In this document: one piece after another, positions 11,260 through 23,206 of the stretch
Layout of the letters: the number at the start of each line of letters is the position of its first letter
How positions within the stretch are numbered: position 1 is the stretch's first letter
Assembly (NCBI GenBank): GCA_022376925.1
Contig: JAIOJX010000032.1
Location: 171,269,979-171,333,978 of the forward strand
Direction of reading: 5' to 3'
Length of the DNA stretch: 64,000 nt
Source of the DNA: Tragulus kanchil
Taxonomy: Eukaryota > Chordata > Mammalia > Artiodactyla > Tragulidae
Position numbers and translations under genes: made by a program
Notes under the pieces: generated by a model
The model's database searches: none
What the model was told of the DNA's origin: nothing
The model's input: the letters and a program-made list of their open reading frames with translations, nothing else

Positions 11260-11566
11260 TTTCTTTTTTTCAAAGGGGGCATTAGATTTTAATAGGTAGA
11301 GTTTTTTGGTTTTATTTTTGCCTCTAAGTCATCATTTACTTTTCCATTCATCTTTATTCTTTGGCATGTGTGGGCCTCCCATTGCAGTGTCCTCTCTCAT
11401 TGCAGAGCACTGGCCCTGGGCACATGTGCTCCAGAGTGCTGGCTCGTAACTGGACACACCGGCCCCGCTGTTCCTCCCTGGGATCCTCTCTGGCCAGGGA
11501 TCGAACTGGTGCCCCTTGCAGTGCAAGGAGGACTCTTTACCCACTGCACCAACCAGGGAAGTCCCA
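11260..11566 (-). mobile_element. CHR-type SINE with extended 3' tail
   Basis: The reverse-strand head ends in CCAACCAGGGAAGTCCC at 11565. The 9-bp direct repeat CCCTCAGTC (11251-11259 and 11567-11575) would place about 55 bp of non-SINE DNA (roughly 11260-11316), bounded by two T-rich runs, inside the insertion. That could be a 3' transduction. Confidence 0.7.
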
Positions 11567-11575
11567 CCCTCAGTC

Positions 11576-11974
11576 CTGCTAGGTACCTGTGCAGCTACCT
11601 ATTCCAAAATCCAGGAGGAAAGAAAAAGAACAATGTAAGGAGTTGTGCAGTTCCTAGAATTAAGTGGGAAGTAAGAGGGGACTGGAAGGGAGAGTGTGAG
11701 CACTTTTTCCAAGATGCCAGGATAAGGAAGAGGTCACTTCCAAACAAAGCAATCAGAGAGCTGCCTCCTCGGTGAGCCCGGAACTCATATGAGGCTGTGG
11801 CTGGTTTCTAAGTGCCTCTCAACTGATGCAAATGGGGCTGGCGGGCCTAGCTCTGTGAGCTCTGGCAACAAACACTTAACCAGGTCTGTCTTGTAACAGG
11901 GATTTTGAGAGATTACTGAATTTACTCCAGTAAGTCCTTAGGGGACGGTAATTTCAACCAACTCACTCATTTAA
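11576..11974. other. No recognisable element
   Basis: About 400 bp of intronic sequence between a SINE and an L2 relic. No repeat or exon was recognised. Confidence 0.5.
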
Positions 11975-12006
11975 AATCAAACACAATGTGCCTACTATGT
12001 ACAGGC

Positions 12007-13455
12007 TTCCAGAAAAACATCTACTTCAGCTTCATTGGCTACACTAAAGCCTTTGACTGTGTGGATCACAACAAACTGTGGAAAATTCTTAAAGAGATGG
12101 GAACACCAGACCATCTTATCTGCCTCCTGAGAAACCTGCATGCAGGGCAAGAAGCAACAGTGAGAACCAGACACGGAACAACTGACAGATTCAAACTTGG
12201 GAAAGGACGACACTGTCGCCCTGCTTATTTAACTTATATGCAGAGTACATAATGAGAAATGCTGGGCTGGACGAAGCACAAGCTGGAATCAAGATTGCTG
12301 GGAGAAATATCAATAACCTCAGGTCTGCAGATGACACCACCCTAATGGCAGAAAGCGAAGAGGAACTAGAGAGCCTCTTGATGAAGGTGAAAGAGGAGGA
12401 AAAAGCTAGCTTAAAACTCATCATTCGGGCTTCCCCTGGTGGTCCAGTGGATAAGGACACCGCCTTGCAGTGCAAGGGGCGCCGGTTCGATCCCTGGCCT
12501 GGGAAGATCCCACGTGCCGCGGAGCGGCTGGACGGATGTGTCCAATCACCGAGCCGGAGCTCTGGAGCGCATGCGCCCAGAGCCGGCGCTCTGCAACAAC
12601 AGACGCCACTGCGATGGGAGGCCCGCAGGAGCCAAAGAACAAAGACGGATGAAAATAGAGAAATGAAAGACCAATAGAGAGGCCCACCTGCTCCCCTCCC
12701 TCCCCAACCCAACCCCTACCCAAAATAAATAAATAAATAAATCTTTAAAAAAAAAAAAAAAAAAACTCATCATTCAAAAAACTAAGATCATACCATCTGG
12801 CCCCATCACTTCATGGCAAACGGGGGGAAAAATGGAAACAGTGACAAACTTTATTTTCTTGGGCTCCAAAATCACTGTGGCTGGTGACTGCAGCCACGAA
12901 ATTAAAAGACGCTTGCTCCTTGGAAGAAAAGCTATGACAAACCTAGACAGCGTAGTAAAAAGCAGACACATAACTTTGTCAACTTTTTCCATATAGTCAA
13001 AGTTATGGTTTTTCCAGCAGTCATGTATGGATGTGAGAGTTGGACCATAAAGAAGGTTGAGCGGTAAAGAACTGATGCTTTCAAACTGTAGTGCCGGAGA
13101 AGACCCGTGAGAGTCTCTCAGACTACAAGGAGATAGAACTAGTCAATCCTAAAGGACATCAACCCTGAATATTCATTGGAAGGACTGATGCTGAAAGTGA
13201 AGGGCCAATACTCTGATCCAATACTCTGGCCACCTGATGTGAAGAGACAACTTATCAGAAAAGCCCCTGATGTTGGGGACGACTGAGGGCAGGAGGAGAA
13301 GGGGATGACAGAGGATGAGATGGCTGGATGGGATCACCAGCTCAGCAGACATGGATTTGAGCAAACTCGGAGAGACAGTGAGGGACAGGGAAGCGTGGCA
13401 TGCTGCAGTCCACGGGGCTGCACAGAGTTGGACACGACTGAGTGACTGAACAACA
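12007..13455 (+). mobile_element. 5'-truncated Bov-B (RTE) LINE with TSD
   Basis: Carries the 3' half of the Bov-B open frame. It starts at the reverse transcriptase segment KAFDCVDHNKLWKILKEMG and goes on through RNAGLDEAQAGIKIAGRNIN. The polymerase active-site box reads SADD where YADD is expected (TCT for TAT). A short deletion removes the segment before the CRPAYL-like block, and later frameshifts and stops follow. The 10-bp TSD ATGTACAGGC (11997-12006 and 13456-13465) fixes the insertion. A SINE at 12429-12761 is nested in it, and tandem duplication 4 copies the 3' two thirds. Confidence 0.9.
12429..12761 (+). mobile_element. CHR-type SINE, long-tail form, nested in Bov-B
   Basis: A complete element with C/T-rich linker, AAATAAATAAATAAATC and poly-A. 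The TSD AAAACTCATCATTC (ending 12428, and 12762-12775) duplicates Bov-B sequence, so this insertion is younger than the Bov-B. Confidence 0.93.
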
Positions 13456-14970
13456 ATGTACAGGCACTGCAATGGAATTAAGATGAAGAAGGTGGTTTCT
13501 GCTCTCAAGATTCACAGTTCAGGGGAGACAAAGATTCACACAGAAAAACCCCAACACGGTGAAAAGGTAGGAGAACAGCAAGTCAAACAGGATAGCAGTC
13601 AAATAGCACGGGTAGAGGCTTCCAGAGCACGCCAAAGTACCACACAGCCCAAGCTGTGCTCAGTGTGCAAGCCCAGTGTGCTGCATTCCTGGCTCTGCTG
13701 ATTCATTCCCCCAGAGCCCCTCAGTGCAAGGCGCGGTTCGATCCTGGCCTGGGAAGATCCCACGTGCCGCGGAGCGGCTGGACGGATGTGTCCAATCACC
13801 GAGCCGGAGCTCTGGAGCGCATGCGCCCAGAGCCGGCGCTCTGCAACAACAGACGCCACTGCGATGGGAGGCCCGCAGGAGCCAAAGAACAAAGACGGAT
13901 GAAAATAGAGAAATGAAAGACCAATAGAGAGGCCCACCTGCTCCCCTCCCTCCCCAACCCAACCCCTACCCAAAATAAATAAATAAATAAATCTTTAAAA
14001 AAAAAAAAAAAAAAACTCATCATTCAAAAAACTAAGATCATACCATCTGGCCCCATCACTTCATGGCAAACGGGGGGAAAAATGGAAACAGTGACAAACT
14101 TTATTTTCTTGGGCTCCAAAATCACTGTGGCTGGTGACTGCAGCCACGAAATTAAAAGACGCTTGCTCCTTGGAAGAAAAGCTATGACAAACCTAGACAG
14201 CGTAGTAAAAAGCAGACACATAACTTTGTCAACTTTTTCCATATAGTCAAAGTTATGGTTTTTCCAGCAGTCATGTATGGATGTGAGAGTTGGACCATAA
14301 AGAAGGTTGAGCGGTAAAGAACTGATGCTTTCAAACTGTAGTGCCGGAGAAGACCCGTGAGAGTCTCTCAGACTACAAGGAGATAGAACTAGTCAATCCT
14401 AAAGGACATCAACCCTGAATATTCATTGGAAGGACTGATGCTGAAAGTGAAGGGCCAATACTCTGATCCAATACTCTGGCCACCTGATGTGAAGAGACAA
14501 CTTATCAGAAAAGCCCCTGATGTTGGGGACGACTGAGGGCAGGAGGAGAAGGGGATGACAGAGGATGAGATGGCTGGATGGGATCACCAGCTCAGCAGAC
14601 ATGGATTTGAGCAAACTCGGAGAGACAGTGAGGGACAGGGAAGCGTGGCATGCTGCAGTCCACGGGGCTGCACAGAGTTGGACACGACTGAGTGACTGAA
14701 CAACAATGTACAGGCACTGCAATGGAATTAAGATGAAGAAGGTGGTTTCTGCTCTCAAGATTCACAGTTCAGGGGAGACAAAGATTCACACAGAAAAACC
14801 CCAACACGGTGAAAAGGTAGGAGAACAGCAAGTCAAACAGGATAGCAGTCAAATAGCACGGGTAGAGGCTTCCAGAGCACGCCAAAGTACCACACAGCCC
14901 AAGCTGTGCTCAGTGTGCAAGCCCAGTGTGCTGCATTCCTGGCTCTGCTGATTCATTTCCCCAGGAGCTC
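12466..14970. repeat. Tandem duplication 4, 1250-bp period
   Basis: Copy 1 (12466-13720) and copy 2 (13722-14970) are identical over almost their whole length. At the junction (13716-13750) the SINE sequence is corrupted: GCAAGGCGCGGTTCGATCC lacks bases present in copy 1. Confidence 0.94.
13722..14705 (+). mobile_element. Second copy of SINE plus Bov-B 3' end
   Basis: A duplication-4 twin holding the SINE without its first 40-45 bp (about 13722-14011) and the Bov-B 3' part to 14705. A further 25-30 bp of Bov-B end recurs at 15753 in duplication 5. Confidence 0.9.
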
Positions 14971-16835
14971 CTCTTCTGAGGAAAGAGCTGTGTCTACTAC
15001 ATCTGGGTCACCAGTACCAAACTCCGTGCAAGGCTTCAGTGCAGTCTGCATCTCCTGGCTGCCCACCGGGTATCTACTAATAGGGCTATTCTCCTGTCTG
15101 GAATCTACTCCTACTGCAGCTCCAGGGCAAACAGGACATCAGATAATCCAATTCCATCACAGAAGTCGTGGGTTAATCAAGACTTCCAGTCAAACATTGT
15201 GCATTTCCTTGGCTGAAGAATGAACTGGTAACCCAGTTTGCAGCAATGAGTCAATGGAGGTTTACTGGGGCCTCTATGAAACTGTCCTCCTATTTCTGAG
15301 GAGGTGGTTGAACTGTTCATTCCCATCCTGGATCCTGGCTCTCAGTGTGATTCCATGTGGTACAGAAACCTGAAGCCTGGAACTCCTGCCACTATTCTGC
15401 CACCGACACTAGGCTGACGCACAGTAGGAAGCAAAACACGGAGACTCTCAGCGCAACAGAGCTGGTGTCCCGATCAATCCATACCTGAGGCCCCCCTCAC
15501 CTCTGGAATGCTCAGTATGATAAGCCAAAGCATCCTCTTTAAAGGTTAAACTTGAGCTGGGTTTCCTGTTACTGGAGAAACAAAACATCCCTAACATTGT
15601 AATATATTCCAGGTATGCCAAATCCTAAATCCACTAGTGAATCACTATTCATCAGTTCTTGTACAACACATTCTAAGGTTCATCTGTTGCTTCCAGAAAA
15701 GTTTCTGTTAAACCTTTAAAAAATCTTTCCCTCAACAGTACATGACTGCAGCAAGAGTTGGACACGACTGAGTGACTGAACAACAATGTACAGGCACTGC
15801 AATGGAATTAAGATGAAGAAGGTGGTTTCTGCTCTCAAGATTCACAGTTCAGGGGAGACAAAGATTCACACAGAAAAACCCCAACACGGTGAAAAGGTAG
15901 GAGAACAGCAAGTCAAACAGGATAGCAGTCAAATAGCACGGGTAGAGGCTTCCAGAGCACGCCAAAGTACCACACAGCCCAAGCTGTGCTCAGTGTGCAA
16001 GCCCAGTGTGCTGCATTCCTGGCTCTGCTGATTCATTTCCCCAGGAGCTCCTCTTCTGAGGAAAGAGCTGTGTCTACTACATCTGGGTCACCAGTACCAA
16101 ACTCCGTGCAAGGCTTCAGTGCAGTCTGCATCTCCTGGCTGCCCACCGGGTATCTACTAATAGGGCTATTCTCCTGTCTGGAATCTACTCCTACTGCAGC
16201 TCCAGGGCAAACAGGACATCAGATAATCCAATTCCATCACAGAAGTCGTGGGTTAATCAAGACTTCCAGTCAAACATTGTGCATTTCCTTGGCTGAAGAA
16301 TGAACTGGTAACCCAGTTTGCAGCAATGAGTCAATGGAGGTTTACTGGGGGCTTCTATGAAACAGTCCTCCTAATTCTGAGGAGGTGGTTGAACTGTTCA
16401 TTCCCATCCTGGATCCTGGCTCTCAGTGTGATTCCATGTGGTACAGAAACCTGAAGCCTGGAACTCCTGCCACTATTCTGCCACCGACACTAGGCTGACG
16501 CACAGTAGGAAGCAAAACACGGAGACTCTCAGCGCAACAGAGCTGGTGTCCCGATCAATCCATACCTGAGGCCCCCCTCACCTCTGGAATGCTCAGTATG
16601 ATAAGCCAAAGCATCCTCTTTAAAGGTTAAACTTGAGCTGGGTTTCCTGTTACTGGAGAAACAAAACATCCCTAACATTGTAATATATTCCAGGTATGCC
16701 AAATCCTAAATCCACTAGTGAATCACTATTCATCAGTTCTTCGTACAACACATTCTAAGGTTCATCTGTTGCTTCCAGAAAAGTTTCTGTTAAACCTAAA
16801 TGTTAAAATGTAAATCTTTCCCCTCAACAGTACAT
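14673..16835. repeat. Tandem duplication 5, 1080-bp period
   Basis: Copy 1 (14673-15750) recurs at 15753-16835. The end of copy 1 is garbled: TTTAAAAAATCTTTCCCTCA for a segment that in copy 2 contains TGTTAAAATGTAAATC. Together with duplication 4 this makes a partial triplication. Confidence 0.93.
15010..15730. other. No recognisable element
   Basis: Unique-looking intronic DNA, repeated at about 16090-16790. No exon or repeat family was recognised. Confidence 0.5.
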
Positions 16836-16982
16836 GAACTGAGAACTTCCAGATGTACAAGCTGGATTTAGCAACTGGTTAACACCTAAATAATAAAACT
16901 GTGGCTCAAATTTGTTTAAAAAAAATACATATAAAAGGAAATTTACAAATGTACAAACCTAACTACAAAAATATGAAAATTC

Positions 16983-17308
16983 GGGCTTCCCCTGGTGGTC
17001 CAGTGGGTAGGGACACCACCCTGCAGGGCAAGGGACGCCGGTTCGAGCCCTGGCCTGGGAAGATCCCATGTGCCGCGGCGCGGCTGGACCGATGTGTCCA
17101 ATCACCGAGCCGGAGCTCTGGAGCGCATGCACCTAGAGCCGGTGCTCTGCGACAACAGATGCCACCGTGATGGGAGGCCTACATGGGCCAAAGAACAAAG
17201 ATGGATGAAAATAGAGAAATGAAAAACCAATAGAAGTGGCCCACCCGCTTCCCTCCCTCCCCAATGCGACACCTGCCCTAAATAAATAAATAAATCTTAA
17301 AAAAAAAA
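16983..17308 (+). mobile_element. CHR-type SINE, long-tail form, with TSD
   Basis: Complete, with C/T linker and AAATAAATAAATAAATC tail. TSD ATGAAAATTC at 16973-16982 and 17309-17318. Its duplication-6 twin is at 18075-18400. Confidence 0.92.
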
Positions 17309-17318
17309 ATGAAAATTC

Positions 17319-17640
17319 TTTATGGCAAAAACAAACATATCCCTAAGCAAAGTTAAAAGAGAGGTGACAAACTGACAAGAAAAAAAATCTGTTCGCTCAT
17401 TATCACAGACAAAAGACTAATCTCCTTAACATATAAAGAGCTCCTTTTAGAAAAAATCAAGATGCCCAAAAACCCAACAACAACAAAAAATGGGTAAGGA
17501 ATATGAAATGGTTCATAAAAAAAAGAAAATCATTTCACCGTTAACATATAGAAAGATGTTCAACCTCACTTGTTACAAGGAGAAAACAAATCTAGTAATT
17601 TCTCACCTATGAGATCAAAAGCAGCAGGCTGACCACACCT
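17319..17640 (+). mobile_element. L1 relic (first copy, cut by junction)
   Basis: Holds the L1 ORF2 text AAGACTAATCTCCTTAACAT and GATGTTCAACCTCAC. It stops at the duplication-6 junction; the fuller twin begins at 18411. Confidence 0.6.
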
Positions 17641-18074
17641 GCTGGGTGCCCTAATCCATACCTGAGGCCCTCCCTCTGGAATGCTCAGTATGATAAGCCA
17701 AAGCATCCTCTTTAAAGGTTAAACTTGAGCTGGGTTTCCTGTTACTGGAGAAACAAAACATCCCTAACATTGTAATATATTCCAGGTATGCCAAATCCTA
17801 AATCCACTAGTGAATCACTATTCATCAGTTCTTCGTACAACACATTCTAAGGTTCATCTGTTGCTTCCAGAAAAGTTTCTGTTAAACCTAAATGTTAAAA
17901 TGTAAATCTTTCCCCTCAACAGTACATGAACTGAGAACTTCCAGATGTACAAGCTGGATTTAGCAACTGGTTAACACCTAAATAATAAAACTGTGGCTCA
18001 AATTTGTTTAAAAAAAATACATATAAAAGGAAATTTACAAATGTACAAACCTAACTACAAAAATATGAAAATTC

Positions 18075-18400
18075 GGGCTTCCCCTGGTGGTCCAGTGGGT
18101 AGGGACACCACCCTGCAGGGCAAGGGACGCCGGTTCGAGCCCTGGCCTGGGAAGATCCCATGTGCCGCGGCGCGGCTGGACCGATGTGTCCAATCACCGA
18201 GCCGGAGCTCTGGAGCGCATGCACCTAGAGCCGGTGCTCTGCGACAACAGATGCCACCGTGATGGGAGGCCTACATGGGCCAAAGAACAAAGATGGATGA
18301 AAATAGAGAAATGAAAAACCAATAGAAGTGGCCCACCCGCTTCCCTCCCTCCCCAATGCGACACCTGCCCTAAATAAATAAATAAATCTTAAAAAAAAAA
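18075..18400 (+). mobile_element. CHR-type SINE (duplicate copy)
   Basis: Base-for-base twin of the SINE at 16983, including the ATGAAAATTC TSD on both sides. Shared TSDs show it was copied with its flank and is not an independent insertion. Confidence 0.92.
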
Positions 18401-18410
18401 ATGAAAATTC

Positions 18411-19310
18411 TTTATGGCAAAAACAAACATATCCCTAAGCAAAGTTAAAAGAGAGGTGACAAACTGACAAGAAAAAAAATCTGTTCGCTCATTATCACAG
18501 ACAAAAGACTAATCTCCTTAACATATAAAGAGCTCCTTTTAGAAAAAATCAAGATGCCCAAAAACCCAACAACAACAAAAAATGGGTAAGGAATATGAAA
18601 TGGTTCATAAAAAAAAGAAAATCATTTCACCGTTAACATATAGAAAGATGTTCAACCTCACTTGTTACAAGGAGAAAACAAATCTAGTAATTTCTCACCT
18701 ATGAGATCAAAAGCAGCAGGCTGACCACACCTGCTGGGGAGGCTGTAGTGCAAAACCAATAGGTGCTCCCTCCCACAGAGGGTGGCTGGAGGACATCTGC
18801 TCAAAACAGGTCCCTCTCTACCCTCTGACCCGAAGTCTCTCTTCTGGAAATCCATGCTACAAATATACCTGCTTCTGGGCAAAACAATACACGTGCAAAG
18901 TTATTCACCACAGCATTGTTTGTATTTTAAAAAAAACATTAACAGTCGAGTGTCATCCAGTTAAATAAATTATGGTAGATCCACAGCATGCAGTATAAAG
19001 CAATGATAAGAAAAAGTGGAGAAGCTCTTGGTTTACTAACATAGAAAGATCTCCAGTATATCTCATTAAGCAAAAAAAAAAAAAGGAAAATGGAAAATAC
19101 CATACCTAGTGTGTTCTCTCAATTCCTTCAAATCTCTGCTCAAATGTAATCTTATTCTTATGGCAACAGACAGATGAGTCAGAAATGAATAAAACAACTG
19201 GAGGGAGAGGAAGGGAGTGGAGTGAGGGGTCAGAAAGAATTGGAACCTACAGGTCTCTGAACATGGTTCTGATGGTAGAACCATGTAAATGTTTTATAAA
19301 ATTAAAATAC
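18411..19310 (+). mobile_element. Ancient L1 3' region
   Basis: Runs through ORF2-end text (CTAATCTCCTTAACATATAA, AAATTATGGTAGATCCACAG) into a 3' UTR-like end at CATGTAAATGTTTTATAAAA. Many stops and indels. Confidence 0.6.
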
Positions 19311-19324
19311 AAAAATAAATGCAT

Positions 19325-19639
19325 TTTTAACAACTTTATAAAGGTATGATTGATATACAAAGAATTGCACACACATTAAACGTGTACAATTTGATGAGCT
19401 TGGACATACGCAAGCACCCACAATACCACGACTACAATCAAGGTAACAGACACACCCGTCAATTCTCAATGCTTCCTTGTGTCACTTCATTTTTGTTTTT
19501 GTGGTAAGAAAATTTAATATGAAACCTACTCTTAACAAATTTTGATTTACACAATACTGCATTGTTAACTATCTCTTTTTTGTTGTTGTTAACTATCTCT
19601 TGAATTTATTTATCTAGCATAACTGAAACTTAACTATTA
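19325..19639 (-). mobile_element. Old L1 3' region
   Basis: CAACTTTATAAAGGTATGAT, then GTGTACAATTTGATGAGC, then CTGCATTGTTAACTATCTC correspond to the reverse strand of an old L1M 3' end. Twin at about 20445-20766. Confidence 0.5.
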
Positions 19640-19830
19640 TGTGTGTGCTCAGTCGTGTCCAACTCTTTGCGACCTCACGGACAGCAGTCTGTCAGGCTCC
19701 TCTTTCCATGAGATATTCCAAGCAAAAATACTGGAGCGTGTTGCCATTTCCTTCTCCAGGGGATTTTCCTGACCCACATCCCCTGCATTGCAGATGGATT
19801 CTTTACTGACTCAGCCACCAGGGAAGTCCT
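19640..19830 (-). mobile_element. Bov-tA SINE
   Basis: GCTCAGTCGTGTCCAACTC to TCAGCCACCAGGGAAGTCC, reverse strand. Twin at 20767-20957 in tandem duplication 7. Confidence 0.88.
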
Positions 19831-19837
19831 TGAGTTA

Positions 19838-19975
19838 CCTGGGGACCCTCTTAGAAGGCAGATTTTGATTCGGTCTGGAGCGGGACCCAATTCTGAACCC
19901 CCACATGCTCCCAGGTGATACACTGATGGGGCCCCACCCTTTGCAGGGTCCAGACAACTGGAGAAGCCTGGCTGT
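19838..19975. mobile_element. MER5A-like DNA transposon relic
   Basis: CCTGGGGACCCTCTTAGAAG, a GGTCTGGAGCGGGACCC centre and CATGCTCCCAGGTGATAC give the partly palindromic layout of MER5A-type hAT relics. Twin at about 20965-21102. Family assignment is from memory of the consensus. Confidence 0.55.
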
Positions 19976-20440
19976 ATGCAGCAGTTGAGAAATGGGGTCG
20001 TTACGACAAAGGACCTGTAAGGAGTGGGTGGGGGACAGAAAGGGTTCTCCCTTCCTCTTTCAAGCTGACGGGAAGAAGATGACCGCTGCGGAGTCTGATT
20101 CGGGCAGGGCTGGAGCAGAGAGGTGCGCAGAGGGAGGCAAACCCAGCAGCCACAGCCTTTAAGACAGGCATGTGCTAGAGAGCCGCAGGAGGCAGGAGTT
20201 AGAACCAGTGAGAACTGGAGGGAAATGCGGAGAGTCCAGGGGGGCAGGGGGTGACACAGCTGCTTGACGCCTCAGGTCCTGGAAGAGGACAGCACCCAGG
20301 ACAGTAGAGGAGGGTGACACCCCCATGCAGGACTAACTGTTCCTGCAGAAGCAGGAGCAAAAGAAAACGTGGTTCAAAAATTTTTTTTAGATCGCACTGA
20401 ATGTTCTAGAATGCAGTCAACATTTAAACAATCACCACTA
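19976..20440. other. No recognisable element
   Basis: GC-rich intronic DNA with no recognised repeat or exon; repeated at 21103-21568. Confidence 0.5.
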
Positions 20441-20766
20441 AGATTTGTTTTATAAAATTAAAATAAAAAATGCAAAAAGGTAGTTTAAAAAGACACACAC
20501 ATTAAGCGTGTACAATTTGATGAGCTTGGACATACGCAAGCACCCACAATACCACGACTACAATCAAGGTAACAGACACACCCGTCAATTCTCAATGCTT
20601 CCTTGTGTCACTTCATTTTTTGTTTTGTGGTAAGAAAATTTAATATGAAACCTACTCTTAACAAATTTTGATTTACACAATACTGCATTGTTAACTATCT
20701 CTTTTTTGTTGTTGTTAACTATCTCTTGAATTTATTTATCTAGCATAACTGAAACTTAACTATTAT

Positions 20767-20957
20767 GTGTGTGCTCAGTCGTGTCCAACTCTTTGCGACC
20801 TCACGGACAGCAGTCTGTCAGGCTCCTCTTTCCATGAGATATTCCAAGCAAAAATACTGGAGCGTGTTGCCATTTCCTTCTCCAGGGGATTTTCCTGACC
20901 CACATCCCCTGCATTGCAGATGGATTCTTTACTGACTCAGCCACCAGGGAAGTCCTT
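20767..20957 (-). mobile_element. Bov-tA SINE (duplicate copy)
   Basis: Twin of 19640-19830 within tandem duplication 7. Confidence 0.88.
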
Positions 20958-21589
20958 GAGTTACCTGGGGACCCTCTTAGAAGGCAGATTTTGATTCGGT
21001 CTGGAGCGGGACCCAATTCTGAACCCCCACATGCTCCCAGGTGATACACTGATGGGGCCCCACCCTTTGCAGGGTCCAGACAACTGGAGAAGCCTGGCTG
21101 TATGCAGCAGTTGAGAAATGGGGTCGTTACGACAAAGGACCTGTAAGGAGTGGGTGGGGGACAGAAAGGGTTCTCCCTTCCTCTTTCAAGCTGACGGGAA
21201 GAAGATGACCGCTGCGGAGTCTGATTCGGGCAGGGCTGGAGCAGAGAGGTGCGCAGAGGGAGGCAAACCCAGCAGCCACAGCCTTTAAGACAGGCATGTG
21301 CTAGAGAGAGCCGCAGGAGGCAGGAGTTAGAACCAGTGAGAACTGGAGGGAAATGCGGAGAGTCCAGGGGGGCAGGGGGTGACACAGCTGCTTGACGCCT
21401 CAGGTCCTGGAAGAGGACAGCACCCAGGACAGTAGAGGAGGGTGACACCCCCATGCAGGACTAACTGTTCCTGCAGAAGCAGGAGCAAAAGAAAACGTGG
21501 TTCAAAAATTTTTTTTAGATCGCACTGAATGTTCTAGAATGCAGTCAACATTTAAACAATCACCACTAAGCAAGATAATCCTATCCTCC

Positions 21590-21790
21590 CAAGACCTGCA
21601 CAAGCTTCAACCCTCACAAGCAGCTCATGGCTTTCAGGAGGAGCCATCAAATGCCCCAACCTCAGGGCCTGGACTCCCAGTTCCCTGGTTCAGAGTCCTC
21701 GACACCTTTTCAGCCCACCCACCCATCAGAATTCAGTTCAAATGTCACCTGTCAAAACCTATGTTCCCACTGCATTCGAGACACACAGAC
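21590..21790 (+). mobile_element. Possible L2 relic
   Basis: AATTCAGTTCAAATGTCACC within a C-rich context resembles an internal L2 segment. Twin at 22630-22830. Weak. Confidence 0.3.
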
Positions 21791-22167
21791 ATCATGCTGT
21801 GATCATCTACTCCATGAACCAAAGGAAACACCGTCGATCTTACAGAGCAGTTCCTGTACCTCTGCCTCTACCGAGGGCAGCAGGGGCGAAGAAACATGAG
21901 GAGGAAAACAAAAAGAAGCACAAGACACAACCACCTCAGGATTCTAGATATTCAACTGCTGAGTAAAACACCACCCACCACAGGTACTGCAGACCTCTTC
22001 ATGGAGCTAAGAGTTTCACCTGACGGAAGACACCAGTTACCCTCCTCACAATCAATCACACACACAATACTAAAGAAGGCAGGCCAAGAGTATCTAATCA
22101 GGGTGCTTAAACCTTCTGTGCCAAGACTCCTCAAAATAACACTTTTAACACAAAAGGTTATGAAGGA

Positions 22168-22439
22168 GGGATGTTCCCTGTGGTCCAGGGCTTAAGAATC
22201 CACCTGCAATGCAGGGGACATGGGTTTGATCCATGGTCTGGGAACTAGGACCCCATATGCCCCATAGCAACTAAGCCCATGTGCCACAAGTACCAAGTCC
22301 ACAAGCTCTAGACTCCGTGGTTCGCAACAAGAGAACCCACCGCAATAAGAAGCCCACACACCACAACTAGAGAAACGCCCACGTGAAGCAACTAAGAGCC
22401 TGTGCACTGCAACAAAGACACCCAAAAAAGAAAAAAAAG
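22168..22439 (+). mobile_element. Older CHR-type SINE
   Basis: GTTCCCTGTGGTCCAGGGC head, ATGGGTTTGATCCATGGTC B-box region, and the CAACTAAGAGCCTGTGCAC body of the longer older CHR form. Confidence 0.8.
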
Positions 22440-23206
22440 ATTACAAGGGAGATCAATTATATTAAATAGTTATACTAAACAAATACAGGATTTTTTTAAA
22501 GTTTGTTTCACACTGAACAACAGGCTCTTGTGGCAGATCCACTAACTACTGTAATTTTAAAGTGGTAAGAAGTATAGATGATAGTCAACATTTAAACAAT
22601 CACCACTAAGCAAGATAATCCTATCCTCCCAAGACCTGCACAAGCTTCAACCCTCACAAGCAGCTCATGGCTTTCAGGAGGAGCCATCAAATGCCCCAAC
22701 CTCAGGGCCTGGACTCCCAGTTCCCTGGTTCAGAGTCCTCGACACCTTTTCAGCCCACCCACCCATCAGAATTCAGTTCAAATGTCACCTGTCAAAACCT
22801 ATGTTCCCACTGCATTCGAGACACACAGACATCATGCTGTGATCATCTACTCCATGAACCAAAGGAAACACCGTCGATCTTACAGAGCAGTTCCTGTACC
22901 TCTGCCTCTACCGAGGGCAGCAGGGGCGAAGAAACATGAGGAGGAAAACAAAAAGAAGCACAAGACACAACCACCTCAGGATTCTAGATATTCAACTGCT
23001 GAGTAAAACACCACCCACCACAGGTACTGCAGACCTCTTCATGGAGCTAAGAGTTTCACCTGACGGAAGACACCAGTTACCCTCCTCACAATCAATCACA
23101 CACAAATACTAAAGAAGGCAGGCCAAGAGTATCTAATCAGGGTGCTTAAACCTTCTGTGCCAAGACTCCTCAAAATAACACTTTTAACACAAAAGGTTAT
23201 GAAGGA

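Larger units (their letters stand above)
11975..13600 (-). mobile_element. L2 relic split by Bov-B
   Basis: TGTGCCTACTATGTACAGGC left of the Bov-B and GGTTTCTGCTCTCAAGATTC right of it together read as the reverse complement of an L2 3' end. The Bov-B interrupts the L2 exactly at its target-site duplication. Confidence 0.5.
16556..18739. repeat. Tandem duplication 6, 1092-bp period
   Basis: Copy 1 (16556-17647) and copy 2 (17652-18739). The start of copy 2 has lost a few bases in the C-rich run after CATACCTGAGG. Confidence 0.93.
19291..21570. repeat. Tandem duplication 7, about 1.13-kb period
   Basis: Copy 1 19291-20442 and copy 2 20445-21570. The first 60 bp of copy 2 are a degraded version of 19291-19366 with several deletions, then identity becomes near perfect. 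Confidence 0.92.

Noticed and set aside
12007..13455. A functional reverse transcriptase gene
   Set aside because: The Bov-B frame is 5'-truncated, has a changed catalytic box, an internal deletion, frameshifts and a SINE insertion.
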